64,000 nucleotides of DNA from Desulforamulus ruminis DSM 2154 (lineage in GTDB: Bacteria > Bacillota > Desulfotomaculia > Desulfotomaculales > Desulfotomaculaceae). A program made the position numbers and the translations under genes. Numbering within the stretch: the stretch's first letter is position 1; each line of letters begins with the position of its first letter. This document shows positions 8,388 through 16,802 of this stretch, one piece after another. A model generated the notes under the pieces. That model saw only the letters and a program-made list of their open reading frames with translations, was not told the DNA's origin and did not search any database. The DNA lies in assembly GCF_000215085.1 (NCBI RefSeq), contig NC_015589.1:2802120-2866119 (forward strand), in the 5' to 3' direction.

Positions 8388-9095
8388 CTAGGCCTTGCCC
8401 AGATAAGCCTTCCTCACCTCATCATTGGCCGCCAATTCTTTTCCCGGTCCTTCCAGAACAATATTGCCGGTTTCCAAGACATAACCGTAATCAGCCACCT
8501 GCAGGGCGGCTGTGGCATTCTGTTCAATTAAAAGAATGGTCATGCCGTCCTGATAAATGTCCCTGATGATCTTAAAAACCTCCTTCACCAGCAAAGGAGC
8601 CAGACCCAGGGAAGGCTCGTCCATCATGAGCAAAGTGGGCCTGGACATTAAGGCCCGGCCGATGGCCAGCATCTGCTGCTCCCCGCCGGAGAGGGTCCCC
8701 GCCGCCTGCCATTCCCGTTCCTTTAAACGGGGAAACATGGCATAAATTTTTTCAATGTCCTTTTTAATTTCTTCCTTATCCTTACGGGCAAAGGCACCCA
8801 TATTTAAATTTTCCAAAACCGTTAGATTGGCAAAAATTCTTCGCCCTTCGGGAACCAGCGTAACGCCTTTCTTTACAATATCCACCGTCTTGGTTTTGGT
8901 TATCTCTTCACCCTGAAAAGTAATTTTACCACGGGTAATGGGTACCAGCCCGCTGATGGCCCGAAGGGTGGTGCTTTTACCCGCCCCGTTGGCTCCCACC
9001 AGGGTTACAATTTTATTGGCCGGCACTTCCAGGTGAATTCCCTTGAGGGCATGAATGCCGCCATAATAAACATGCAAATCTTCAATCTTAAGCAA
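8388..9095 (-). CDS. livF: Branched-chain amino-acid-type ABC transporter ATPase LivF
   Basis: Second ATPase of a Liv-type (HAAT) importer. Walker A GANGAGKST, signature LSGGEQQMLAIGRAL, Walker B TLLMMDEPSLGLAP and the H-loop region replaced by the LivF-typical LLIEQNA are all present. I place the start at TTG 9095, giving LLKIEDLHVYYGGIHALKG, which matches the usual LivF N-terminus (235 residues); it overlaps the livG stop by 8 nt (ATTGCTTAA), as expected for translational coupling. The open frame reaches 9125 but the extra residues are unlike the family. It is last in the five-gene operon and ends at a bidirectional terminator. Confidence 0.92.
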   Translation of the reverse strand: MLKIEDLHVYYGGIHALKGIHLEVPANKIVTLVGANGAGKSTTLRAISGLVPITRGKITFQGEEITKTKTVDIVKKGVTLVPEGRRIFANLTVLENLNMGAFARKDKEEIKKDIEKIYAMFPRLKEREWQAAGTLSGGEQQMLAIGRALMSRPTLLMMDEPSLGLAPLLVKEVFKIIRDIYQDGMTILLIEQNATAALQVADYGYVLETGNIVLEGPGKELAANDEVRKAYLGKA

Positions 9096-9879
9096 TTTCT
9101 TCCACCGCCCCAAGATAAGCTTCAATGACTTGCTGGTTATTTTGAATTTCTACCGGCGTCCCCCGGGCAATGGTTTCCCCGTGATCCAGCACCACAATCT
9201 GCTCACAGATGCCCATCACCACTTCCATGTGATGCTCGATCATTAATACCGTAAGGCCAAACTGATCTCTGATTTTGGCAATGAACTCCATCAATTCCAG
9301 GGACTCCTGGGGATTCATGCCGGCAGCCGGTTCGTCCAGCAGAATCATGGCCGGCTGGGTGGCCAGGGCTCTGGCAATTTCCAGCCGGCGCTGCTTGCCG
9401 TAGGATAAGGCGGTAGCCTTTTCCTGGGCCAGGTCGGCCAACTGAACCTGCTCCAGCAGATCCATGCATTCCTGAAACTGGCGTTTTCTGGCCCGGGTGT
9501 ATCTAGGCAGCCCCAAAATAGCTTCAATGGGGTTGGCCTTTAAACGCACATGCTTACTTAACATAACATTTTCCAATACCGTCATACTGGAAAAAAGACG
9601 GATATTTTGAAAGGTGCGGGCAATGCCCCGGTCGGTAATTTGATTGGGCTTTAACCCGGTGATATCGCTGCCGTTAAAATGGACCTGGCCGCTGGTGGGT
9701 TTGTACACCCCGGTAATCATATTAAAGGCCGTGGTTTTGCCGGCCCCGTTGGGACCAATCAAGCCAACAATTTGTTTAGGCTGTATACTGAGGTTTAAAT
9801 CGGATACCGCCCTTAACCCGCCAAACTGCATGGTGATATTGTCTGTTAATAATATGCTGTCCTGTACCGGATTACCCAT
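9088..9879 (-). CDS. livG: Branched-chain amino-acid-type ABC transporter ATPase LivG
   Basis: First ATPase of the Liv importer, 263 residues from ATG 9879. It has GPNGAGKTTAFNMITG (Walker A), the LivG-type insertion with ITDRGIARTFQNIRLFSSMTV, ALSYGKQRRLEIARAL (signature), ILLDEPAAGMNP (Walker B) and LMIEHHM (H-loop). The ATG overlaps the livM stop codon (ATGGGTAA), indicating coupling. Alternative upstream starts in the frame would lie within livM and are less likely. Confidence 0.93.
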   Translation of the reverse strand: MGNPVQDSILLTDNITMQFGGLRAVSDLNLSIQPKQIVGLIGPNGAGKTTAFNMITGVYKPTSGQVHFNGSDITGLKPNQITDRGIARTFQNIRLFSSMTVLENVMLSKHVRLKANPIEAILGLPRYTRARKRQFQECMDLLEQVQLADLAQEKATALSYGKQRRLEIARALATQPAMILLDEPAAGMNPQESLELMEFIAKIRDQFGLTVLMIEHHMEVVMGICEQIVVLDHGETIARGTPVEIQNNQQVIEAYLGAVEEIA

Positions 9880-10945
9880 CGGATCGAACCCCCTTTTCCT
9901 TACGGTTTCTACCAACGCCCAGTTTATCTAAAACCCAGTTCCAGTTAAACTCCCGGGTGCCCATCAGGCCCTGACGATAGAACAAAATGACCCCCAGCAA
10001 GAGCAGAGAAAAAATAACCATTCTCATGCCGGGAATCCCCGGTATCACCACTCCGAAGAAGTCCATGGGCTGTTCCACAAAACGCAGCACTTCCATCATT
10101 ACCGTCACAACCACGGCGGCAATGACCGAGCCGGTAATGCTGCCCAGGCCTCCCAGAACAATAATCAATAAAATTTGGAAGGTAAATAAAAATCTGAACA
10201 TAGTTGGATCAATAGACGTAATCAGGTGGCCCATCAAAGCCCCGGCAATACCGGCAAAGAAAGCCCCGATGGTAAAGGACATCAGCTTGTGTTTAAAAAT
10301 ATCAATGCCCATGGCCTCGGCGGCAATCTCATTATCCCGGATGGCTTTAAAGGCGTAACCCCAACTGCTGTTAATCAGTTGTTTTAAAATCCAGATGGTG
10401 CCAATAGCAAATCCCCAGTAAACCCACATGCTTTTAATGGCAGGGATGTTCTTTAAACCCAGGGAGCCGTTGGTTATGCTGATGGTATTGGTGAAGATGA
10501 TGCGAATAATCTCCCCAAAACCCAAAGTGGCAATGGCCAAATAGTCATCCCTCAATCTCAAAGCGGGAAAACCAATGATAAATCCAAATAAGGCCGCCAC
10601 CAAACCGGCTGCCAGAATGGCCGGCAGGACCGGCCAGTGCACTTGACCCAGGGGTGAAATAATGGGCTCCATATAATAAATGAGCTCTTTGCTGGCCGGC
10701 GACATGGTTAATACGGCGGAAACATAGGCGCCCACACACATAAAACCGGCGTGACCCAGGGAGAACATCCCGGTAAATCCCAGGACCAGGTTCATGCTAA
10801 CGCCTAAAATAACAAAAATGGCTGCCAGGTTCAACACCCTGGCCTGAAAACTGTCCAGATACATTTGAGCAATAAAAATTAAAACACCGCTAAATACAAT
10901 CAGTCCAATACTTAAAATTCTTTTGATACCCTGTCTGCTGTCCAT
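9872..10945 (-). CDS. livM: Branched-chain amino-acid-type ABC permease LivM
   Basis: 357-residue integral membrane protein with about 8-9 hydrophobic segments. It has the LivM signatures NLVLGFTGMFSLGHAGFMCV and RDDYLAIATLGFGEIIRI, plus GIAGALMGHL and IIVLGGLGSITGSVI. It forms the transport pore together with LivH. ATG at 10945 has AGAAGGTG upstream; the gene starts 4 nt after the livH stop. Confidence 0.93.
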   Translation of the reverse strand: MDSRQGIKRILSIGLIVFSGVLIFIAQMYLDSFQARVLNLAAIFVILGVSMNLVLGFTGMFSLGHAGFMCVGAYVSAVLTMSPASKELIYYMEPIISPLGQVHWPVLPAILAAGLVAALFGFIIGFPALRLRDDYLAIATLGFGEIIRIIFTNTISITNGSLGLKNIPAIKSMWVYWGFAIGTIWILKQLINSSWGYAFKAIRDNEIAAEAMGIDIFKHKLMSFTIGAFFAGIAGALMGHLITSIDPTMFRFLFTFQILLIIVLGGLGSITGSVIAAVVVTVMMEVLRFVEQPMDFFGVVIPGIPGMRMVIFSLLLLGVILFYRQGLMGTREFNWNWVLDKLGVGRNRKEKGVRSDG

Positions 10946-10948
10946 GGG

Positions 10949-11842
10949 CTACACCTTCTCTACTACATTCTCACCCAGAATTCCGGTGGGCTTAAACAAT
11001 AAGATAAAAATTAAAACAACAAAGGCAAAGGCGTCGCGGTAGCCTGACAATTCAGGCATGAAAGCCACCAGGAACACTTCACCCATCCCCAGAATAAATC
11101 CTCCCAGCATAGCTCCGGGAATACTGCCGATCCCCCCCATAACCGCTGCGATAAAGCATTTCAGCCCGGGAAAAACGCCCATTAAAGGATCAATCTGAGG
11201 GTATTGTAAACTCCACATAATCCCTCCGATCCCGGCCAGCCCGGAACCAACAATAAAGGTCGTGCTGATAACTTTATTAACATCAATGGCCATCAAACTG
11301 GCTGCCTCAAAATCTCTGGAAACAGCCCGCATGGCGGTGCCGGTTTTGGTCTTATTCACCAGATAGGTAACCGCCACCAACAGCAGAATGGTAACCACCG
11401 GAATAATCACGGTTAATGATAGGAAAGAAATGTCTCCTACATTTATGTTCCAAACCATGGATTCCGGCCGCGGGAAGGTTTTTGGCCGGGCCCCGATGGC
11501 CACAATGCCCAGGTTTTCCAAAAGAAAGGAAACACCGATGGCAGAAATTAAGACAGATATACGCGGTGCGTCCCGCAGGGGACGGTAAGCCACTTTCTCA
11601 ATGCTCATCCCCAGTAAAGCCGTAAAGATTACGGCCAGGGCAAAGGCCAGCCACCAGGGTAAGGAAAAAAGTAAGATACCGTAAAAAGCCACATAGGCGG
11701 CTACCATTAATAAATCCGCATGGGCAAAGTTAATTAGACGCAGGATACCGTAAACCATGGTGTAGCCAATGGCAATCAGAGCATACAAGCTCCCCAAAGA
11801 AATACCGTTGGCCAGGTTTTGAAGAAACACTTCTCCAGTCAT
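10949..11842 (-). CDS. livH: Branched-chain amino-acid-type ABC permease LivH
   Basis: Integral membrane partner of LivM. The protein shows NGISLGSLYALIAIGYTMVYG, LRLINFAHADLLMVAAYV and GIGSIPGAMLGGFILGMGE, all characteristic of LivH. I choose ATG 11842 (MTGEVFLQN..., 297 residues) because GGAAGGGG precedes it by about 8 nt and the ten residues before it are not family-like. It follows the substrate-binding protein gene after an 80-bp gap that holds a stable hairpin. Confidence 0.92.
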   Translation of the reverse strand: MTGEVFLQNLANGISLGSLYALIAIGYTMVYGILRLINFAHADLLMVAAYVAFYGILLFSLPWWLAFALAVIFTALLGMSIEKVAYRPLRDAPRISVLISAIGVSFLLENLGIVAIGARPKTFPRPESMVWNINVGDISFLSLTVIIPVVTILLLVAVTYLVNKTKTGTAMRAVSRDFEAASLMAIDVNKVISTTFIVGSGLAGIGGIMWSLQYPQIDPLMGVFPGLKCFIAAVMGGIGSIPGAMLGGFILGMGEVFLVAFMPELSGYRDAFAFVVLIFILLFKPTGILGENVVEKV

Positions 11843-11874
11843 TGAAAATAGCCCCTTCCATCTAAACAGCATGA

Positions 11875-11902
11875 ACTCCTCCCCCGCAAGCGGGAGAGGA
11901 GT
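11875..11902 (-). promoter_or_regulatory. Intercistronic hairpin between livK and livH
   Basis: ACTCCTC..CCCGC / GCGGG..GAGGAGT stem without a U-run. Such a stem after the binding-protein gene often protects the upstream mRNA or attenuates read-through, so LivK can be made in excess of the permease; that role is inferred. Confidence 0.55.
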
Positions 11903-11926
11903 CTGGTGACCTAGGTTGTACTTTCA

Positions 11927-13102
11927 CTATTTAGGGTCAACTTTACCCTCGTAAACAAATTTGCCGCCTTCAACTTTTTTGATAATGGCCGTTTTGGTTG
12001 CATCCCCGTTTTGATCCAAAGTGATCAGACCGGTGGCTCCTTTAAAGTCTTTGGTGGCGGCCAGGGCATCCCGGATGGCCTTATGATCGGTGGAACCGGC
12101 TTTGCTAATGGCATCCAAGGCTAAAATATAAGCATCAAAGCCCAATGCGCCAAAAGCGTTGACCTGTTTATCCGGATAAGCCTTTTGGTACTCTTCCATA
12201 AACTTGGTGGACATATCGGTTACCGGATGTTCAGAATCAAAATGAGTGCTGAAATAAATATCCTGGGTGTTTTTCACGCTGTTCAGGAATTCTTCAGCCT
12301 CCCAGGTATCGCCGCCCAGAATGGGGCAGGTAATGCCCAACTCACGGGCCTTCTGAACCAGAATACCGCATTCCATGAAATTGCCGGGGGCAAAAATTAC
12401 ATCGGGATTTTTAGCTTTTACTGTGGTTAACTGGGAAGAAAAATCTTTATCGCCGCTGTTGTAGTTCACTTTGGCTACAATGGCCTCTTCATTCCCGGTC
12501 AGCTTCTTAAAGGATTTTTCAAAGTAATTATTTAAACCTACGGAATAGTCCTGCTGCACATCCTGAATGATGGCCGCAGTTTTGGCATTCAGTTTTTCAA
12601 CGGCATAGTTTGCCATTACGGTTCCCTGGAAGGGATCAATGAAGCAGACCCGGAAATAATAGTCGTTATCCAGAGTAACTGCGGGATTGGTGGGAGAGCA
12701 GCCAATAACAGGAACTCCCGCATCTTTGGCAATGGGACCGCCGGCCATGGAAAGGGAACTGCTGTAGCTGCCGATAATTACGTCAACCTTCTCTTTACTG
12801 ATCAGCCGCTCGACCGCATTGGCCGCTTCCTGTTTTTCGCTCTTATTATCAACAATGAACAATTCTACCTTTTTGCCGTTCACTTCAGGAAATAACTGAT
12901 TCGCCAGTTTGATCCCTTCAACCGTCATCTGTCCGCCGGCAGCATTGGTGCCGGTAAGGGGTTCATAAACCCCGATTTTAATCACGTTGGATGCTTGGGA
13001 ATTCGAGGCGTCTTTCTCCTCGCCACCGCCGCCGCATCCGGCCAGGGCCATCACCGCCACCAGCAGAACAGCCACAAGCGCCATATACCTTTTCTTGAAC
13101 AT
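11927..13102 (-). CDS. livK: Branched-chain amino-acid-type substrate-binding lipoprotein
   Basis: 391-residue periplasmic-binding-fold protein. A lipoprotein signal ends in LAGC (cysteine about residue 23), followed by a Gly/Glu linker, so the mature protein is lipid anchored outside the membrane. IGVYEPLTGTNAAGGQ, VDVIIGSYSSSLSMA and AIIQDVQQDYSVG are typical of the LivK/Peripla_BP_6 family. It opens the livKHMGF operon, with an upstream gap of about 360 bp. Family members bind Leu/Ile/Val but also amides, urea and other amino acids, so the substrate is not certain. Confidence 0.9.
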   Translation of the reverse strand: MFKKRYMALVAVLLVAVMALAGCGGGGEEKDASNSQASNVIKIGVYEPLTGTNAAGGQMTVEGIKLANQLFPEVNGKKVELFIVDNKSEKQEAANAVERLISKEKVDVIIGSYSSSLSMAGGPIAKDAGVPVIGCSPTNPAVTLDNDYYFRVCFIDPFQGTVMANYAVEKLNAKTAAIIQDVQQDYSVGLNNYFEKSFKKLTGNEEAIVAKVNYNSGDKDFSSQLTTVKAKNPDVIFAPGNFMECGILVQKARELGITCPILGGDTWEAEEFLNSVKNTQDIYFSTHFDSEHPVTDMSTKFMEEYQKAYPDKQVNAFGALGFDAYILALDAISKAGSTDHKAIRDALAATKDFKGATGLITLDQNGDATKTAIIKKVEGGKFVYEGKVDPK

Positions 13103-13462
13103 CTTCCTCGGACGACCTCCCTAATCTTTATGTACGAGATCCCCCCACCCTCTCTTTGTCCTCTCTGAGTGGATAATAATCTCCTTTTCGTATACTATTA
13201 CTTTTTTAAACCGGGCGCAATTTGATATTCGGCCGTATTTTTTGATTCTGATAGTTTATGTATTACACACATTACTTGTTCTAAAAATTAGTCATTATTT
13301 GATTAAATTTCTTCATTTGACAAACCGTTAGTGTATAATTATTTGCCATTATCACCATTTTAATTAACAGTATTTTCCGAATAATAAGAGCGCGGCCAAC
13401 TTGTTTTCTGTATAAATATCAAACACAAGCCGGCTTCGCTCGTTTTTCAGCGCCCTTTTCAA
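13103..13462. other. Intergenic region upstream of livK
   Basis: About 360 bp of AT-rich DNA that should contain the livK promoter on the minus strand. I see no confident -35/-10 pair for livK, no terminator and no ORF. Confidence 0.4.
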
Positions 13463-13833
13463 TTAAACAACTAGATTTGCTTCAATATCTGTACAACTTC
13501 CCTGTCCGCCGTCTACCATCCCCGATCCCCGTCTTAAGCCTTATGGTGGCATTACCGCAGCCCACCACAGCGGGAATGCCAAGCTCCCTGGCTGCGATAG
13601 CGGCATGGGACAAAGGCGCGCCGATGTCGGTAATAATGGGCGGCAGCCCTTGGAAAAAGGGGGGTCCATCCGATATTGGTGGTGGCTGCCACTAAAATTT
13701 CACCGGACTGCAGCAAATGTCCTTCTTCCAGGTGCTTCAGAATACATACGCTTCCTTCTATATCACCATCGACCGGAACGGTTAATTTCTCGTAAAGCTT
13801 TACCCATTTTCTCAGGTTAACTGCGCAGACCAT
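13463..13833 (-). pseudogene. Relic of PEP-utilising enzyme mobile (swivelling) domain
   Basis: In pieces on the minus strand one can read the end of a phosphoenolpyruvate-synthase-like protein: HLLQSGEILVAATTNIGWTP in one frame, then IITDIGAPLSHAAIAARELG followed by IPAVVGCGNATIRLKTGD in a second, and MVDGGQGSCTDIEANLVV before the stop in a third. GAPLSHAAI contains the phosphorylated histidine of the swivelling domain. Two frame changes (one fits a single extra C) and the lack of the rest of the enzyme mark it as a relic. Confidence 0.75.
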
Positions 13834-13852
13834 CTAATTTTAAAAAAATTAA

Positions 13853-13882
13853 TTGGACAAAGACTCATATTAATGGTATACT
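13853..13882 (+). promoter_or_regulatory. Promoter of tRNA-fMet
   Basis: TTGGAC (13853-13858) and TATACT (13877-13882), 18 bp apart, ending 11 bp before the mature tRNA. Confidence 0.7.
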
Positions 13883-13893
13883 AAACAAGTTGT

Positions 13894-13969
<76 letters not shown>

Positions 13970-13976
13970 AGAATTT

Positions 13977-14010
13977 AAACCCTGCCAATCGGTAGGGTTT
14001 TTTTGTTTTT
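13977..14010 (+). terminator. Terminator of tRNA-fMet
   Basis: AAACCCTGCC/GGTAGGGTTT stem, 4-nt loop, then TTTTGTTTTT. Confidence 0.9.
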
Positions 14011-14028
14011 AAGAAACCTTATACTTCT

Positions 14029-14069
14029 AAGCCCGGAGCCTACCATGGCATTGTAGCTCCGGGCTTTAA
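14029..14069 (+). terminator. Second hairpin after tRNA-fMet
   Basis: AAGCCCGGAGC/GCTCCGGGCTT, an 11-bp perfect stem with a 16-nt loop, followed by only a few U. Possibly a backup terminator. Confidence 0.5.
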
Positions 14070-14093
14070 TATTTCATCGCATTACTCCTCAAC

Positions 14094-14122
14094 TTGACAT
14101 TTTATAGACATAATAATAAAAT
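14094..14122 (+). promoter_or_regulatory. Consensus promoter of the DUF2087/GIY-YIG operon
   Basis: TTGACA (14094-14099), 17-bp spacer, TAAAAT (14117-14122): close to the sigma-A consensus, about 40 bp ahead of the first gene. Confidence 0.8.
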
Positions 14123-14162
14123 GTTTATAAATAAATAAAACATTTTAAGGTTGTGTCTATTA

Positions 14163-14918
14163 ATGAGTACATCAGACTTGTTTTGGAATGCTTCTCAGGA
14201 AGAACTGAAAAATGGATATATTGAAAAAGAGAACCATTACATCTGCCTGCTTTGCGGTAAAAAAATCGAGAAAGGGATTGTTTACCCTGTGGAGGGTATT
14301 TTTTATGAAGCCCGCAGATATATGCATAGCCACATTGAGCAGGCCCACGGCTCGGTATTTGAGTATTTAATCCAGTTGGATAAAAAATTTACCGGTCTTA
14401 CAGAACATCAAAACAACCTTCTGAGACTTTTTTATCAGGGAAAAAGTGACGAGGAAGTTAAGAAGGAAATGAATATCGGCAGTGCCGCAACCATCCGTAA
14501 TCATCGCTTTATATTGAAAGAAAAGGAGCGCCAGGCGAAAGTGTTTTTAGTTATGATGGAACTTTTAAAAGAAAAAGACAGTCACGCACCTGCCTTTATC
14601 AATTTTCATCAGACGGCCCGCATGGTAGATGACCGCTATAATATTACCCGGGATGAAAGGGAAAAAATACTAAAGACATATTTTCCCCAGGGGGTAGACG
14701 GCTCTTTAAGTACCTTTCCCTCAAGGGAAAAGCAAAAATTGGTTATTCTGCAGCAAATTGCCAAACGGTTTCAACGGGAATATATCTATGGAGAAAAGGA
14801 AATTAACGAAATATTGAAGGATGTTTATGATGATTATGTCACCTTGCGAAGGTACCTAATCGAATACGGTTATTTAGATAGAAAACCGGACGGCAGTCAA
14901 TATTGGCTCAAGAAATAA
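14163..14918 (+). CDS. DUF2087-domain transcription regulator with LuxR-like HTH
   Basis: 251 residues from ATG 14163 (an in-frame TTG at 14151 is possible). The N-terminal ~75 residues contain CLLCGKKIEKG and a later H..H.E..H pattern, a likely zinc-binding module. A helix-turn-helix region follows around residues 80-120 (LTEHQNNLLRLFYQGKSDEE, then NIGSAATIRNH). The C-terminal ~65 residues are a DUF2087 domain with YIYGEKEINEILKDVYDDY and LRRYLIEYGYLDRKPDGSQY. Proteins of this build occur next to GIY-YIG and flavodoxin-like genes in Firmicutes. It leads an operon with the next three genes. Its regulatory targets are unknown. Confidence 0.75.
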   Translation: MSTSDLFWNASQEELKNGYIEKENHYICLLCGKKIEKGIVYPVEGIFYEARRYMHSHIEQAHGSVFEYLIQLDKKFTGLTEHQNNLLRLFYQGKSDEEVKKEMNIGSAATIRNHRFILKEKERQAKVFLVMMELLKEKDSHAPAFINFHQTARMVDDRYNITRDEREKILKTYFPQGVDGSLSTFPSREKQKLVILQQIAKRFQREYIYGEKEINEILKDVYDDYVTLRRYLIEYGYLDRKPDGSQYWLKK

Positions 14919-14940
14919 AAATTAAAAGGAAAAGATAAAC

Positions 14941-15294
14941 ATGAGCGATCATAAAAAAGAATTTAAACCTTTGTATACTGAAATCCTCAAAACAGAAGAA
15001 GCTCTTCAGAATAACAACCCTCAAAAGAAAAAAATTGTTATCCAAACCAGCATGGATACCAAGGATGGACAGTTTTTTCAATTAGTACCGGAAAGTCTCA
15101 TGGCTCTCCAGGAAATTGCTAAAAACTTTAAAAGGGACCGAATCTATGGAGAAAAAGAAGTGAATGAGATATTAAAAGCCATTGACGATGATTACGTCAC
15201 TTTAAGAAGATATTTAATTGAACATGGTTATTTAAATCGGAAGCCGGACGGCAGTCAATATTGGTTAAGGGATAAAAATACCCGGAAAGGATAG
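14941..15294 (+). CDS. Short DUF2087 protein with GIY-YIG-paralogue-like N-terminus
   Basis: 117 residues. The C-terminal 60 residues repeat the DUF2087 domain of the previous gene almost word for word (YGEKEVNEILKAIDDDYVTL, then RKPDGSQYWL). The N-terminal 55 residues instead resemble the start of the following gene: DHKKEFKPLYTE against DHKKELKQIYKE, and KDGQFFQL against MNGQRFQL. It therefore looks like a recombined hybrid of its two neighbours. It lies 22 bp after the first gene and 6 bp before the next. Confidence 0.65.
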   Translation: MSDHKKEFKPLYTEILKTEEALQNNNPQKKKIVIQTSMDTKDGQFFQLVPESLMALQEIAKNFKRDRIYGEKEVNEILKAIDDDYVTLRRYLIEHGYLNRKPDGSQYWLRDKNTRKG

Positions 15295-15300
15295 AACGTT

Positions 15301-15672
15301 ATGGATCATAAAAAGGAATTAAAACAAATATATAAGGAAAACAAAACCCCTGCGGGTGTATTCCAAATTAAAAACATGCAAAACGAAAAAGTCTTTCTAA
15401 AAAGCTGCCTAGATTTTAATATCATGAATGGACAACGCTTTCAATTAGAGCATAATTGTCACCAGAATAAATTACTGCAGCAGGAATGGAACACCTTTGG
15501 CCCGGACTCCTTTGTTTTTGAGGTATTAGAAGTTTTGAAGCAAAAGGAAGAAGGTTATTTCAATGCCAAAGACGCTTTAAAAAAGCTTGAGGAAAAATGG
15601 CTGGATCAGCTTCAGCCCTTTGATCCGCGGGGCTATCATCAGCTAAAAGAAAGGAAAAAGACGCAGCCATGA
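15301..15672 (+). CDS. GIY-YIG nuclease-like family protein
   Basis: 123 residues of the small GIY-YIG-like family found in Firmicutes (MDHKKELKQIYKENKTPAGVF at the start, then a FGPDSFVFEVLE segment and EEKWLDQLQPFDPRGYH near the end). The GIY and YIG triplets themselves are degenerate here (AGVFQI and a strand around VFLKS), so nuclease activity is doubtful. The stop overlaps the next start by 4 nt (ATGA), so it is translationally coupled to the flavodoxin-like gene. Confidence 0.7.
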   Translation: MDHKKELKQIYKENKTPAGVFQIKNMQNEKVFLKSCLDFNIMNGQRFQLEHNCHQNKLLQQEWNTFGPDSFVFEVLEVLKQKEEGYFNAKDALKKLEEKWLDQLQPFDPRGYHQLKERKKTQP

Positions 15673-16364
15673 AAATTGTAGCCATTAACGGGAGCCCTAA
15701 AGGAGAAGCCAGTAACACAAACGTTATGGTCAGCGCCTTTTTAAAAGGAGCGCGGACAGCAGGGGCGGAAACAGTAAACATCTTTTTAGCCCAAAAAGAG
15801 ATTCAACACTGTAGAGGCTGTCACTCCTGTTGGCTTAATCATCCCGGACAATGCGTAATAGAGGATGATATGATGGAGGTTTTGTCCCTTGTGGGCGGTG
15901 CAAGAGTTATTGTTTTAGCCACACCCGTATATTTTGAAAATATTTCAGGGATGTTAAAGGTATTTATGGATCGACTGACAATGACGGGTAATCCTCATTC
16001 CCAGAAAGCATCAAGGGAAAAAAGTGAACCATCAAAGCCCGTGGAAACAACAACCCCTAAGTTCGTCATGATTGCCAACTGCGGCTATCCCGATCAGACG
16101 GAATTTCAAGTAATCTCTCATTGGATTCAGCGGGTGGCTCTTAAGACGCACACAGACTTAATTGGGGAAATCTATGCCCCTCAAGGAAAATTTCTAACGG
16201 ATCCCCCTGAAGAATTGAGACCTGCCCTGTCCAATTACCTACAGCTTTTAGAAAAGGCAGGGAATGAAATTGCTACCCACCTGAAATTGTCGGATAGCAC
16301 GAATAAACAGTTGGAGCAAAGCTTTATAGCGAATAATACTGTATTTAAAAAGGAAAGCCAATAA
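15669..16364 (+). CDS. NADPH-dependent FMN reductase / iron-sulfur flavoprotein-like
   Basis: 231 residues of the flavodoxin-like fold. It begins KIVAINGSPKGEASNTN, the phosphate-binding loop of FMN reductases, and has CRGCHSCWLNHPGQCVIEDDM, a cysteine cluster typical of this iron-sulfur flavoprotein/flavodoxin family, then ATPVYFENISGMLKVFMDR. Such proteins reduce quinones or metals or act as redox carriers. Last gene of the operon; its stop codon lies inside a terminator hairpin. Confidence 0.82.
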   Translation: MKIVAINGSPKGEASNTNVMVSAFLKGARTAGAETVNIFLAQKEIQHCRGCHSCWLNHPGQCVIEDDMMEVLSLVGGARVIVLATPVYFENISGMLKVFMDRLTMTGNPHSQKASREKSEPSKPVETTTPKFVMIANCGYPDQTEFQVISHWIQRVALKTHTDLIGEIYAPQGKFLTDPPEELRPALSNYLQLLEKAGNEIATHLKLSDSTNKQLEQSFIANNTVFKKESQ

Positions 16365-16382
16365 AAGGCTTTCCTTTTTTTG
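16347..16382 (+). terminator. Terminator of the DUF2087 operon
   Basis: AAAAAGGAAAGCC/GGCTTTCCTTTTTT stem with a 7-nt loop and a run of seven T; overlaps the preceding stop codon. Confidence 0.9.
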
Positions 16383-16455
16383 TCTCTTTTTACTTCCGTA
16401 GAAATCCTTCTAAACTCCTTATTAGAACAAATAAAAGTAACTTTGGTCAAAGGGT

Positions 16456-16467
16456 CTATGGTATAAT
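16456..16467 (+). promoter_or_regulatory. Extended -10 promoter of the holin-like toxin
   Basis: TATGGTATAAT: a TG at the extended position followed by perfect TATAAT (16462-16467); no good -35 is visible. Confidence 0.5.
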
Positions 16468-16536
16468 ATTCCTGTACAATGGAAAAGGCTCCTCAAGGGT
16501 GGTCTGGCTCATCCCCTTAAGACAGGGGGTGAGTTA

Positions 16537-16620
16537 ATGACAGCATTTGAAGCGTTAATGCTGATGCTAACTTTTGGCATCTTAATCGTTGCTATGTTGT
16601 CGCATGAGAGAAAGATGTAG
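16537..16620 (+). CDS. Putative holin-like type I toxin peptide, 27 aa
   Basis: 27 residues, MTAFEALMLMLTFGILIVAM then a short charged tail. The start (M.AFEALMLM...FG.L) matches the holin-like toxin family (TxpA/BsrG/Fst-related, Hol_Tox in Pfam) of type I toxin-antitoxin systems: a single membrane span that damages the inner membrane, silenced by a small antisense RNA. ATG at 16537 has AGGGGGTGAG upstream. Stable hairpins follow directly. Confidence 0.7.
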   Translation: MTAFEALMLMLTFGILIVAMLSHERKM

Positions 16621-16656
16621 ACCTCCCTTGAGCCTAGCCAAGCAGCGGGAGGTCTA
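16618..16656. terminator. Hairpin at the 3' end of the holin-like toxin mRNA
   Basis: TAGACCTCCC/GGGAGGTCTA perfect 10-bp stem starting in the toxin stop codon, followed by TTCTTATTT. It may be the toxin mRNA terminator and, on the other strand, part of the antitoxin RNA. Confidence 0.6.
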
Positions 16657-16705
16657 TTCTTATTTAGACATATGGGCCGGCCCCTTTAGAGACACCGTTG
16701 TACCT

Positions 16706-16745
16706 GACTGTGGGTGTTACCGCACCTACAGTCTTTTTATTTTCT
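16706..16745 (+). terminator. Terminator downstream of the toxin locus
   Basis: GACTGT-GGGTG / CGCACC-TACAGTC stem followed by TTTTTATTTT. Confidence 0.7.
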
Positions 16746-16802
16746 ATAGTTCACTTGAAAAGATGATACCACAATTTCAAGTGAATTTCCAGTTTTCTTC
16801 AA

